Shown: one piece after another, positions 8,086 through 15,253 of the stretch
How the letters are laid out: the number at the start of each line of letters is the position of its first letter
Numbering within the stretch: position 1 is the stretch's first letter
DNA from: JANQRA01 sp035762545
GTDB taxonomy: Bacteria; Actinomycetota; Acidimicrobiia; Spongiisociales; ZC4RG35
Assembly: GCA_035762545.1 (NCBI GenBank)
Contig: DASTOM010000011.1
Coordinates: 62,001-126,000 of the forward strand
Length of the DNA stretch: 64,000 nucleotides
Direction: 5' to 3'
Notes under the pieces: generated by a model
Seen by the model: the letters and a program-made list of their open reading frames with translations, nothing else
Databases searched by the model: none
What the model was told of the DNA's origin: nothing
Translations under genes and position numbers: made by a program

Positions 8086-9495
8086 GTGGCAACAGTTGAT
8101 ATCGATCTAGGCGGCTACCAGCTCGGATGGCGCGACGAGGTCGCCCTTGCCTTCGAACCCCGTAAGGGGCTCGATGAGCAGGTCATTCGCGACATGTCGG
8201 CTATGAAGCGGGAGCCCGAGTGGATGCTGGACTTCCGTCTCAAGGCCTACCAGCGCTTCCTGCGCAAGCCGATCCCCAAGTGGGGAGGGGGTGGCGCGCT
8301 CGACACCATCGACTTCGACGACATCTACTACTACGTCAAGCCCGAGGGTGAGCAGCAAAAGGACTGGGACATGGTGCCCGAGTCCATCAAGGAGACCTAC
8401 GAGAAGTTGGGCATCCCCGAGGCCGAGCGCAAGTACCTGGCCGGGGTGACCGCTCAGTACGAGTCAGAGGTGGTGTACCACCGGAATCGTGAGGATCTCG
8501 AAAAGCTCGGAGTCCTCTTCACCGACATGGACACTGCGCTGCGCGAGTACCCCGACATCGTCAAAGAGCACTTCGGGACCGTCATCCCACCCAACGACAA
8601 CAAGTTCGCCGCCCTCAATTCGGCGGTCTGGTCCGGTGGGTCGTTCATCTACGTCCCGCCGGGTGTGCACGTCGATCAGCCCCTCCAGGCCTACTTCCGG
8701 ATCAACTCCGAGAACATGGGCCAGTTCGAGCGCACGTTGATCATCGTCGACGAGGGTGCATACGTTCACTACGTCGAGGGTTGCTCGGCGCCGACATACA
8801 CCACCGACTCGTTGCACTCGGCGGTCGTGGAGATCATCGTCAAGGAAGGTGGCCGCTGTCGCTACACCACCATCCAGAACTGGTCGAACAACGTGTTCAA
8901 CCTGGTCACCAAACGGGCCGCCGCCTATCGCAACGCCACCATGGAGTGGGTCGACGGCAACCTCGGATCGAGGCTGACCATGAAGTACCCGGCCGTGTGG
9001 CTGATGGAACCCGGCGCCCACGGGGAGGTCCTTTCGATCGCCTTCGCCGGTGAGGGCCAGCACCAGGACGCCGGAGCCAAGATGGTCCACGTCGCCCCCG
9101 ACACGACGTCGACGATCGTCTCCAAGTCGATCGCCAAGGGTGGCGGTCGGTCCGGTTACCGCGGTCTGGTCCGTGTCGAAGAGGGTGCCGAGAACGCCAA
9201 GAGCTTCGTTCGCTGCGACGCCCTCATCCTCGATGAGAACAGCCGCTCCGACACCTATCCGTACATGGAGATCGAGGAGAACGACGCTGAGATCGGCCAC
9301 GAAGCGACCGTCTCCAAGGTCGGCGAGGACCAGTTGTTCTATCTCATGTCACGAGGGTTGACCGAGGACCAGGCGACTTCCATGATCGTGGCCGGCTTCA
9401 TCGAGCCGATCATCAAGGAACTCCCGATGGAGTACGCCGTGGAGATGAACCGCCTCATCGAGCTCAACATGGCCGCAGCCGGCGCCGTCGGATAG
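8086..9495 (+). CDS. sufB: Fe-S cluster assembly scaffold SufB
   Basis: A 469-aa SufB, the core scaffold subunit of the SufBCD complex on which Fe-S clusters are built in the cytoplasm. Family blocks are complete, including SGGSFIYVPPGVHV, HYVEGCSAPTY (C233) and SFVRCDALILD (C377, the position of the essential scaffold cysteine). The length matches the family. The GTG at 8086 has GAGGTG about 8 bp upstream. Unusually, no sufC, sufD, sufS or sufU flanks it: the next gene is convergent and the upstream gene is a methyltransferase, so the suf operon is split or the partners lie elsewhere. Confidence 0.93.
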   Translation: MATVDIDLGGYQLGWRDEVALAFEPRKGLDEQVIRDMSAMKREPEWMLDFRLKAYQRFLRKPIPKWGGGGALDTIDFDDIYYYVKPEGEQQKDWDMVPESIKETYEKLGIPEAERKYLAGVTAQYESEVVYHRNREDLEKLGVLFTDMDTALREYPDIVKEHFGTVIPPNDNKFAALNSAVWSGGSFIYVPPGVHVDQPLQAYFRINSENMGQFERTLIIVDEGAYVHYVEGCSAPTYTTDSLHSAVVEIIVKEGGRCRYTTIQNWSNNVFNLVTKRAAAYRNATMEWVDGNLGSRLTMKYPAVWLMEPGAHGEVLSIAFAGEGQHQDAGAKMVHVAPDTTSTIVSKSIAKGGGRSGYRGLVRVEEGAENAKSFVRCDALILDENSRSDTYPYMEIEENDAEIGHEATVSKVGEDQLFYLMSRGLTEDQATSMIVAGFIEPIIKELPMEYAVEMNRLIELNMAAAGAVG

Positions 9496-9508
9496 CACCC
9501 CCAACAGC

Positions 9509-9553
9509 GAACCCGGGGTTCGTCAGCCCATATCCGGGCAGAATCAGCTCAAC
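9509..9553 (+). repeat. 45-bp dispersed repeat, copy C
   Basis: A full-length copy starting 14 bp after the sufB stop: GAACCCGGGGTT, a 4-base spacer, AGCCCATATCCGGGC (perfect GCCC/GGGC stem), and the tail AGAATCAGCTCAAC. It aligns without gaps to copies A, B, D and E. It lies between convergent genes. Confidence 0.88.
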
Positions 9554-9577
9554 TACGCCCATCACGGCCCGGGGTTG
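9554..9577 (-). repeat. degenerate, deleted repeat copy C' (possible inverted partner of C)
   Basis: On the minus strand this reads AACCCCGGG, then GTGATGGGCGTAGTT, which matches the two ends of degenerate copy F with the middle missing. It abuts copy C tail to tail and ends 2 bp from the M15 peptidase stop. The similarity is partial. Confidence 0.4.
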
Positions 9578-9578
9578 A

Positions 9579-10331
9579 TCAGCGACCGCTGACAGAGAAG
9601 TGCTGGTAGTCCTTGATCGAGTCCCAGTAGCCGCCCCACAGCCAACCGTTCTCCTCGAATGCGGCGACGACATCGTCGCCGGCGACGATCATGCCGGGCT
9701 CGCCGAGGGAACGGTCGAGATAGCGCTCGGAATTGGCCGGCCAGAGGATGCTGGAGGTGATGAAGGGATTCTGGAACGGGTTGATGTCGATGGCGAGACC
9801 CTTTGCATGCTCCGACCAACGCGTCGAGCCAGTCGCCCGGCGACAGTGCAGCCCCGAGGTGTTGTTGTAGTCGGGGTCGTCGTCCTCGATCCCCACCGGA
9901 AGGTCCCCGATCGGGAGGACGCTCTCGATCGGGTAGCCGATCTCGAAGAGCCGACGGAAGATGTTCACCACGTTCTCCCCCTCGGAGCGTGCAACCACGA
10001 TCGATCCATCGTGAACCCCGCCGTCGAACCCCCAGTGGTTGAGGTCGACCCACACCAGATCGTCGAGGGCGGCGGGGCAGTCTTCGGTCCAGCTGTGGGC
10101 GAGGCGCTCGGCGGTGACATCAGATATAACGGCGGCGAACTCGGGCTCGGGCGCTGTCGTCGTGGTGGTCGTGGGCACCGTGGTGGTGGTCGAGAGCTGG
10201 ATCATCGTCGTGGTTACAGCCGGAGTTGTCGAGATGGGCGACCGCGGGATGGACGTCGACGTGGTTGTGGCACCTGTGCAGCCGGCTGCCAAGACCGACC
10301 ACACGATGATCTTCAACACGCGGAATCTCAT
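9579..10331 (-). CDS. M15-family D,D-carboxypeptidase-like lipoprotein
   Basis: A 250-aa predicted lipoprotein: hydrophobic signal with lipobox LAAGC (C18), then a Thr/Ser/Pro-rich linker to about residue 62, then a peptidase_M15-type domain. Zinc-site motifs are visible as TSGLHCRRATG, WSEHAKGLAIDINPFQNP and the C-terminal DYQHFS. The family trims D-Ala-D-Ala ends of peptidoglycan stem peptides outside the cell. ATG at 10331 is chosen because the signal peptide begins there; the longer open frame runs through a repeat and into the upstream gene. A repeat copy ends one base before this start and another lies after the stop, so the gene is bracketed by inverted repeats. Confidence 0.8.
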   Translation of the reverse strand: MRFRVLKIIVWSVLAAGCTGATTTSTSIPRSPISTTPAVTTTMIQLSTTTTVPTTTTTTAPEPEFAAVISDVTAERLAHSWTEDCPAALDDLVWVDLNHWGFDGGVHDGSIVVARSEGENVVNIFRRLFEIGYPIESVLPIGDLPVGIEDDDPDYNNTSGLHCRRATGSTRWSEHAKGLAIDINPFQNPFITSSILWPANSERYLDRSLGEPGMIVAGDDVVAAFEENGWLWGGYWDSIKDYQHFSVSGR

Positions 10332-10332
10332 A

Positions 10333-10377
10333 GATGAGCGGATTTCGCCCGTATATGGGCTCACCAACCCCGGGTTC
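10333..10377 (-). repeat. 45-bp dispersed repeat, copy D
   Basis: A full-length copy on the minus strand: GAACCCGGGGTT, GGTG, AGCCCATATACGGGC, GAAATCCGCTCATC. Its tail ends one base before the ATG of the M15 lipoprotein gene, so the repeat takes the place of the usual 5' leader and ribosome-binding site. Confidence 0.88.
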
Positions 10378-10389
10378 GCTGGAGTGCGG

Positions 10390-10656
10390 TCAGACGTTGG
10401 CGTGACCGACGACGTAGCCGAGGACCAGACCGCCGACGGCCGCCCAGACCAGGGAGAAGTCCTCGGCGCCGACCCCGTAGAACGAAGGGACACCAAAGAC
10501 TCGAAATATGGCCGACAGAGCGATGCCGCCGATGATCCCCATGAGCAGTGTGGCGAAGAGATTGTCCGCAGAACCGATGAATCCGCCGATCAGACCGGCT
10601 AGAGCCCCCACCCCGCCGACGATGGCAAACGCTTCCAGGGTCGACGCATCAAACAT
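10390..10656 (-). CDS. small membrane protein (GlsB/YeaQ/YmgE-like)
   Basis: An 88-aa protein with three hydrophobic, glycine-rich segments (about 11-31, 34-51 and 67-85), resembling the transglycosylase-associated GlsB/YeaQ/YmgE family, which are small stress-linked membrane proteins of uncertain function. The composition IGGFIGSADNLFATLLMGIIGG fits the family pattern only in part. ATG at 10656; no Shine-Dalgarno seen. It is followed by repeat D and then the M15 lipoprotein on the same strand. Confidence 0.6.
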   Translation of the reverse strand: MFDASTLEAFAIVGGVGALAGLIGGFIGSADNLFATLLMGIIGGIALSAIFRVFGVPSFYGVGAEDFSLVWAAVGGLVLGYVVGHANV

Positions 10657-10688
10657 GGGGGCAGACTATTCCTGACCTTGGCCGGTCT

Positions 10689-10865
10689 CTAGACAGAAAC
10701 AACCTTTTCCTCCACCACGTCGGCAATCGGGAACTGCACCGATCGGCCGGCGAGACTGAAGGGTTCGGTGAGGAGGACGACGATCGTCGTCGGCCCCCGG
10801 CATACGACATGTCCGGTGTAGGTGTGAAACCCGTCCCGGTCTTGGGTGATGAACGTCACGACCAT
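10689..10865 (-). CDS. small hypothetical protein, 58 aa
   Basis: A short reading frame from ATG at 10865 to TAG at 10689. The product starts MVVTFITQDRDGFHTY and ends PIADVVEEKVVSV. It looks like alternating beta strands, with no membrane segment or signal. Support for coding: a GGAGA sequence about 8 bp upstream, high G/C at third positions, balanced amino-acid composition, and the fact that it fills an otherwise empty 340-bp gap. It is divergent from the response-regulator gene. I do not recognise a family. Confidence 0.5.
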   Translation of the reverse strand: MVVTFITQDRDGFHTYTGHVVCRGPTTIVVLLTEPFSLAGRSVQFPIADVVEEKVVSV

Positions 10866-10954
10866 CGCATTATCTCCGACTCACAGATTCGGCAAAAGGT
10901 TGCTGTTCCGATATGGGTCGGAAGTCCATACTTGCCTGAGGACCTCGAATTCCG

Positions 10955-10972
10955 TGGTTTATTCGCCAGTTA
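10955..10972 (+). promoter_or_regulatory. candidate response-regulator operator, copy 1
   Basis: The 18-bp site TGGTTTATTCGCCAGTTA lies 27 bp before the response-regulator start. It matches the site upstream of the HtrA gene (12829-12846) at 14 of 18 positions. TTTA and GTTA half-motifs are 11 bp apart, the spacing of direct repeats bound by OmpR-family regulators. Binding is inferred. Confidence 0.5.
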
Positions 10973-10998
10973 GGTGCCGGGCCTTATCGTGGAGTGGC

Positions 10999-11676
10999 AT
11001 GCGTTTGTTGGTTGTTGAAGACGAACCCGACCTCGCCGACGTGATCGCGAGGGGTCTGCGCCGCGACGGCCACGCGGTGGATGTCGCCAACCGTGTCTCA
11101 GAGGCCGACGTCAAGCTGCGGTCGGCCGGTTACGATCTGGTCGTTCTCGACTGGAACCTCCCCGACGGATCCGGCCTTCAGATGTGTCGTGACCTGATCT
11201 CCGGAGATCTTCCCACCCTGGAGGGTGACAGGCCGAAGATCCTGATGCTCACCGCTCGCGACGATGTGGAGGACCGTGTAGCCGGGCTCGATTCGGGAGC
11301 CGACGACTATCTGGTCAAACCGTTCGCGTTTGCCGAGCTCTCCGCGAGAGTCCGCGCCCTGATCCGGCGGGACACCGAGAGCGATCCAGTGATCCGTGTT
11401 GGTCCCCTGCAGTTGGATGCCGCCCGCTTCGTCGCCACCCGTGCCGGCGATCGTCTCGACCTGACGGCGAAGGAGTTCGCCCTTCTCCACTATTTCATGG
11501 CCAACCCCGGCATCGTCATGAGCCAGGAGCAGCTTCTCGAGCACGTTTGGGACGAGATGACCGATCCGCTCACCAACGTCGTGCGGGTGACTGTCAGCAA
11601 CCTGCGCAAGAAGCTCGGGGACCCACCGCTGATCACAACGGTGGCCGGTCGCGGCTATCGACTGGACGACGACTGA
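10999..11676 (+). CDS. OmpR/MprA-type response regulator
   Basis: A 225-aa two-component regulator. The receiver domain (1-about 120) has the acidic pocket VEDEPDLAD, phospho-acceptor D51 in LDWNLPDGSG, and the conserved lysine K107 in YLVKPF. The C-terminal winged-helix DNA-binding domain contains LDLTAKEFALLHYF and ends VAGRGYRLDDD. ATG at 10999 begins MRLLVVEDE. The stop overlaps the kinase start (TGATG). The order regulator-kinase-secreted protease matches mprA-mprB-pepD of mycobacteria, an envelope-stress system, so that role is the best inference. Confidence 0.9.
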   Translation: MRLLVVEDEPDLADVIARGLRRDGHAVDVANRVSEADVKLRSAGYDLVVLDWNLPDGSGLQMCRDLISGDLPTLEGDRPKILMLTARDDVEDRVAGLDSGADDYLVKPFAFAELSARVRALIRRDTESDPVIRVGPLQLDAARFVATRAGDRLDLTAKEFALLHYFMANPGIVMSQEQLLEHVWDEMTDPLTNVVRVTVSNLRKKLGDPPLITTVAGRGYRLDDD

Positions 11677-12827
11677 TGCCGAGCTGGCAGTCGATCAGGT
11701 TCCGGCTCTCCGTGCAGTACTCAGCGGTGGTGTTCGGATTGGGCGGTGCCCTGCTCGGTTTGGTCTACCTGGCGGTGCAGCGTGGGCTCCGTACTCAGAC
11801 GATGATGGCCGAGCTGTGGACCGGTCGACGGGTGGTCCTCGAGACAGGTCAGGTCGTCTTCCTCCCTCACTACGAGGAGGTCGAAGTCCACGCCATCGAG
11901 GCGATCTACAACGAGATCGTCCTCAACGAGGTCGCCCGTTTCACCATCATCGCCGTCGGGCTCCTCTTCCTCCTCAGCCTCATCGTCGGCTGGGTGATGA
12001 GCGGCCGGGTGCTCAAGCCGGTGAACGAGATCACCGATGTCGCACGAGAGATCCAGGCCTCCGACCTGAGTCGTCGTATCGCCTTGGACGGTCCGGATGA
12101 CGAGCTCAAGCGTCTCGCCGACACCTTCGACGAGATGCTCGAGCGCCTCGACACCGCCTTCTCCAGTCAGCGTCAGTTTCTCGCCGACACGAGTCACGAT
12201 CTGCGGACACCCCTCACCGTGATCAGATCGAACGTGGAGCTGGTGGCGGACGACCCCGAGGCCGACGTCGACGACTGGCGGCAAGCCGGGAGCGTGATCA
12301 GACGCAACGCCGAGCGCATGTCGGAGATGATTCAGGGGCTTCTCGCCACCGCCCGACTCCAGACCGGCAAGGCGGAGTCTGTCATTGTCGACCTCGGCGA
12401 TCTGGTGGCGGCGAAGATCGCCGACTTCGCACCGGTGTCGGCGGGGAAGTCCGTGACTCTGTCGGGCCACGGTGAAGGGGTGGTGGTCCTCGGTGTCGAG
12501 ACTGCCCTCGACCGGGCCCTGTCCAACCTGGTCGAGAACGCGATCCGGGCGGCGCCCCCTGGAAGCGAAGTGGTGGTGGGGTCGGGCCAACTCGACGGTT
12601 GGGCGTGGTTGGGTGTTGCCGACTCCGGACCGGGCCTACCAGCTGAACCCGGCGATCGGGTCGGGCTCGGGCTGTCGATCGTCACCCAGATCGCCGAGGG
12701 CCATGGCGGAAGCCTGGCGTCGTTTGCCGGTAGTGAGGGCAGAGGCACCACCATGGTGGTCTGGATCCCCAAGGACGCCGAGGGGGAGCCTCCGCCGGGC
12801 GAGTCTCCCTTTACCGTTACTTCATAG
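11676..12827 (+). CDS. sensor histidine kinase, MprB-like
   Basis: A 383-aa membrane kinase. A first transmembrane helix at about 14-36, an extracytoplasmic sensor of about 50 residues, a second helix at about 89-109, a HAMP domain (SGRVLKPVNEITDVA), a HisKA domain with phospho-accepting H174 in DTSHDLRTPL, and a HATPase domain with the N box NLVENAIRAA, then ADSGPGLP and GLGLSI. It should autophosphorylate and pass phosphate to the regulator encoded just upstream. Translation is coupled by a TGATG overlap at 11674-11678. The extracytoplasmic loop is shorter than in many stress kinases and its signal is unknown. Confidence 0.9.
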   Translation: MPSWQSIRFRLSVQYSAVVFGLGGALLGLVYLAVQRGLRTQTMMAELWTGRRVVLETGQVVFLPHYEEVEVHAIEAIYNEIVLNEVARFTIIAVGLLFLLSLIVGWVMSGRVLKPVNEITDVAREIQASDLSRRIALDGPDDELKRLADTFDEMLERLDTAFSSQRQFLADTSHDLRTPLTVIRSNVELVADDPEADVDDWRQAGSVIRRNAERMSEMIQGLLATARLQTGKAESVIVDLGDLVAAKIADFAPVSAGKSVTLSGHGEGVVVLGVETALDRALSNLVENAIRAAPPGSEVVVGSGQLDGWAWLGVADSGPGLPAEPGDRVGLGLSIVTQIAEGHGGSLASFAGSEGRGTTMVVWIPKDAEGEPPPGESPFTVTS

Positions 12828-12828
12828 T

Positions 12829-12846
12829 TGGTTTAGGGGCCACTTA
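12829..12846 (+). promoter_or_regulatory. candidate response-regulator operator, copy 2
   Basis: TGGTTTAGGGGCCACTTA lies right after the kinase stop and 37 bp before the HtrA gene. It shares TGGTTTA, GCCA and TTA at identical spacing with the site at 10955. This suggests that the regulator controls both its own operon and the protease gene. Confidence 0.5.
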
Positions 12847-12882
12847 ACGATCAGGGCGTAAGTTGGCCTCAGGAGGTCAGAA

Positions 12883-13962
12883 TTGACAGAACATCAACAG
12901 GTCCCTGAGCCGCGACGCTCCTCGGGGTGGCTATCCGGTTTCCTCTTCTTCGGAGCCGTCGCCCTGGTCGTGGCCGGCATCATGTGGCTCTACCCCAAGG
13001 GCTCCGGGACGGAGTCCGTTTCCGCCGGGGAGACCACCACGACCGTGGCTGCTCCGGAGGACATCAACGTCGTTGCCCCCACCTATGCGCCAGGAGGCGA
13101 GCCGATCGCCGATGCTGCCGAAACCATTCTCCCTTCCGTGGTCCATATCGACACCGCGGGCGGTCTTGGTTCGGGTGTCATCTACGACAGCGACGGTTTG
13201 ATCATCACCGCAGCCCACGTGGTCGAAGGTTCCGACTCGGTCCGGATCCGGTTCGCCAACGGAGAGCAGGTGAGCGGAACCGTCATCGGGCGTGCTCCTC
13301 AGGTCGACATCGCCGTGATCGAAGTCGACAAGACCGGGCTTCCCGCCGCGACCTTCAACACCGCCAAGCCCAGGGTGGGTCAGACCGCGATCGCGGTAGG
13401 CAGCCCCTGGGGCCTCGAGTCGACCGTGACCGCCGGGATCATCTCTGCCATCGATCAGACGAACTGTTCGGCAGACACATGCACGTCGATGGTGCAGACC
13501 GACGCCGCGATCAATCCGGGCAACTCGGGTGGCGCTCTCGTCGATCGTGACGGCCAGGTGGTCGGGATCAACGTCTCGATCTTCAGTGAGTCGGGCGCCA
13601 ATGACGGAGTCGGATTCGCGGTGCCATCGGACATCGCAGTGACCTATGCCGACGGACTCATCTCTGGGGAGCCGATCGAGACTGCCTTCCTCGGAGTCCA
13701 GGCCGACAACGTCAACAGCGATGGTCAGGCCGGGGCCACCATCACCGTCGTCGTACCTGGCTCCGCAGCACAGTCCGCGGGCATCCTCGAAGGAGATGTG
13801 GTCGTCGGTTTCGACGGGGTTCCTATCCTCGGATTCCCCGACCTCGTCGCTCAGGTGCGCTCCCATCAGCCGGGTGAGGTCGTCGATGTGATCGTGCTCC
13901 GCGACGGTGTCGAACAGACAATCCCGGTCACCCTCGGAGTCGACGAGGAAGATATCGGATAG
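12883..13962 (+). CDS. membrane-anchored HtrA/PepD-like serine protease with PDZ domain
   Basis: A 359-aa protein: cytoplasmic N-terminus, one transmembrane anchor (about 18-36), a Thr-rich linker, a trypsin-like domain and a C-terminal PDZ domain (about 265-355). The catalytic triad is visible as H112 in TAAHVV, D142 in VDIAVIE and S215 in NPGNSGGAL. HtrA proteases degrade or refold misfolded envelope proteins. The start is TTG at 12883 with AGGAGGT 6-7 bp upstream, a strong site that decides this unusual start. It sits downstream of the two-component genes with its own putative operator, as in mprAB-pepD. A long hairpin follows the stop. Confidence 0.92.
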   Translation: MTEHQQVPEPRRSSGWLSGFLFFGAVALVVAGIMWLYPKGSGTESVSAGETTTTVAAPEDINVVAPTYAPGGEPIADAAETILPSVVHIDTAGGLGSGVIYDSDGLIITAAHVVEGSDSVRIRFANGEQVSGTVIGRAPQVDIAVIEVDKTGLPAATFNTAKPRVGQTAIAVGSPWGLESTVTAGIISAIDQTNCSADTCTSMVQTDAAINPGNSGGALVDRDGQVVGINVSIFSESGANDGVGFAVPSDIAVTYADGLISGEPIETAFLGVQADNVNSDGQAGATITVVVPGSAAQSAGILEGDVVVGFDGVPILGFPDLVAQVRSHQPGEVVDVIVLRDGVEQTIPVTLGVDEEDIG

Positions 13963-13974
13963 ACGTGATCGCAT

Positions 13975-14015
13975 GAACCCTTGGCTCCGGACTCGAGTCC
14001 GGGGCCCGAGGGTTC
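13975..14015 (+). terminator. hairpin terminator after the HtrA gene
   Basis: A nearly continuous hairpin of about 18 bp: outer GAACCCT with AGGGTTC, inner palindrome CCGGACTCGAGTCCGG, one bulged C and two G-U pairs. It lies 12 bp after the HtrA stop and before the cobalamin riboswitch. There is no strong T-run, so termination efficiency is uncertain. Confidence 0.6.
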
Positions 14016-14019
14016 GTCT

Positions 14020-14245
14020 AAGCTCGGAGTGTCCACCGCAATAGGTGGATGCCTCGGGTGCAGCGAAGCCGGTTGGAATCCGGCGCTGTCCCGCAACTGT
14101 GAAGGTCTGCCCGCTTCCGCGATCAGATCCGAGCCAGGTCGCCTGCGATCCGGGGCCACGTGAAAGTCTCGGATGAAGGCGGAACCGTGCGGCTCAGGGA
14201 AAGCCACACCACCACTTCATCCTCCACTACGGAGGATGTTCTTTT
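14020..14245 (+). promoter_or_regulatory. cobalamin (B12) riboswitch with SD-sequestering hairpin
   Basis: The aptamer core is recognisable: GGTTGGAATCCGGCGCTG, then TCCCGCAACTGTGAAGG, then the B12-box-like GAGCCAGGTCGCCTGC near 14131-14146. The expression platform is also visible. CATCCTCC (14218-14225) and GGAGGATG (14231-14238) form an 8-bp hairpin that buries the GGAGG ribosome-binding site of the gene starting at 14246. Upstream GGATGAAG (14171-14178) can instead pair with CTTCATCC (14215-14222), which would free it. A TTCTTTT run follows the hairpin, so premature termination is also possible. It controls the B12 uptake and salvage operon. Confidence 0.9.
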
Positions 14246-15253
14246 ATGAAGAGGAGTCTCCTGCTCCTTGCCGTGCTGCTGGCACTCGTGGCCTGCAGCC
14301 CCGTCGGTGATGGTGGTGGTGCCACCACCACATCGGGTGCCGACGAAGTCACCGCGACGGAGACGCCCGATACCACCACGACGACGGAGACGGCACCAAC
14401 GACCACCTTCGGAGAATCCGACGGGTTCCCGGTCACCGTGACCGACGACCTCGGCGAGGTCACGATCGACGCGTTGCCCGACGCGATCGTGTCGCTCTCA
14501 TCGACCGCGACTGAGATGCTCTTCGCAATCGGGGGCGGTGATCAGGTCGTCGCGGTCGACGACCGGTCGAACTACCCGGCCGAGGCTCCGGTGACCGATC
14601 TCTCCGCGTTCACCCCCAACGTCGAGGCAATCCTCGCCTACGAGCCTGATCTCGTGGTCATCTCATACGACCCGGGCGATCTGATCGCCGCTCTCAACGC
14701 CGCCAACGTTCCGGTCCTCACTTTCGGCCCCGCCTTCACCCTCGACGACACCTACCGTCAGATCGGGGGGCTCGGAACCGCGACGGGGCACGCCGACGAT
14801 GCGGTCATCGTCAATGAGCGGATTCAGGCCGAGCTCGACGAGATCATGGCCGCTGCTCCTGATCCTCCCCAGGGAACGGACTACTACCACGAGGTGGACA
14901 ACACCCTCTTCTCGGCCACCTCGTCCACGTTCATCGGTCAGATCTACACGATGTTTGGTCTCGTCAGCATCGCCGACGAGGCCGATGCCGATGGCTCTGC
15001 CTTCGGCTTCCCCCAGCTCTCGAGCGAATACATAGTGGAGGCTGATCCCGACCTGATCTTCCTGGCCAATGCCTTCTATGGGGAGTCTGCCGAGACCGTC
15101 GCCGCTCGACCGGGTTGGGAGGTACTCAGCGCCGTTCAGGACGGGTATGTGGTGGAACTCGATTCCGACGTCGCTTCTCGTTGGGGTCCTCGCGTCGTGG
15201 ACTTTGCCCAGTCCGTCTCCGACGCTCTCCTCGCGTACGTGAACGAGGGTTGA
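14246..15253 (+). CDS. btuF: corrinoid ABC transporter substrate-binding lipoprotein (BtuF-like)
   Basis: A 335-aa lipoprotein: signal peptide with lipobox LVAC (C17), a Thr-rich linker (about 27-52), then a periplasmic-binding fold of the class used for cobalamin, heme and siderophores. Family features include IVSLSSTATEMLFAIGGGDQVVAVD and NVEAILAYEPDLVVI. Its first place after a cobalamin riboswitch and before a permease, an ATPase and cobalamin salvage genes makes corrinoid the likely ligand. ATG at 14246 has GGAGG 10 bp upstream inside the riboswitch hairpin. The stop overlaps the TTG start of the permease gene. Confidence 0.85.
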   Translation: MKRSLLLLAVLLALVACSPVGDGGGATTTSGADEVTATETPDTTTTTETAPTTTFGESDGFPVTVTDDLGEVTIDALPDAIVSLSSTATEMLFAIGGGDQVVAVDDRSNYPAEAPVTDLSAFTPNVEAILAYEPDLVVISYDPGDLIAALNAANVPVLTFGPAFTLDDTYRQIGGLGTATGHADDAVIVNERIQAELDEIMAAAPDPPQGTDYYHEVDNTLFSATSSTFIGQIYTMFGLVSIADEADADGSAFGFPQLSSEYIVEADPDLIFLANAFYGESAETVAARPGWEVLSAVQDGYVVELDSDVASRWGPRVVDFAQSVSDALLAYVNEG

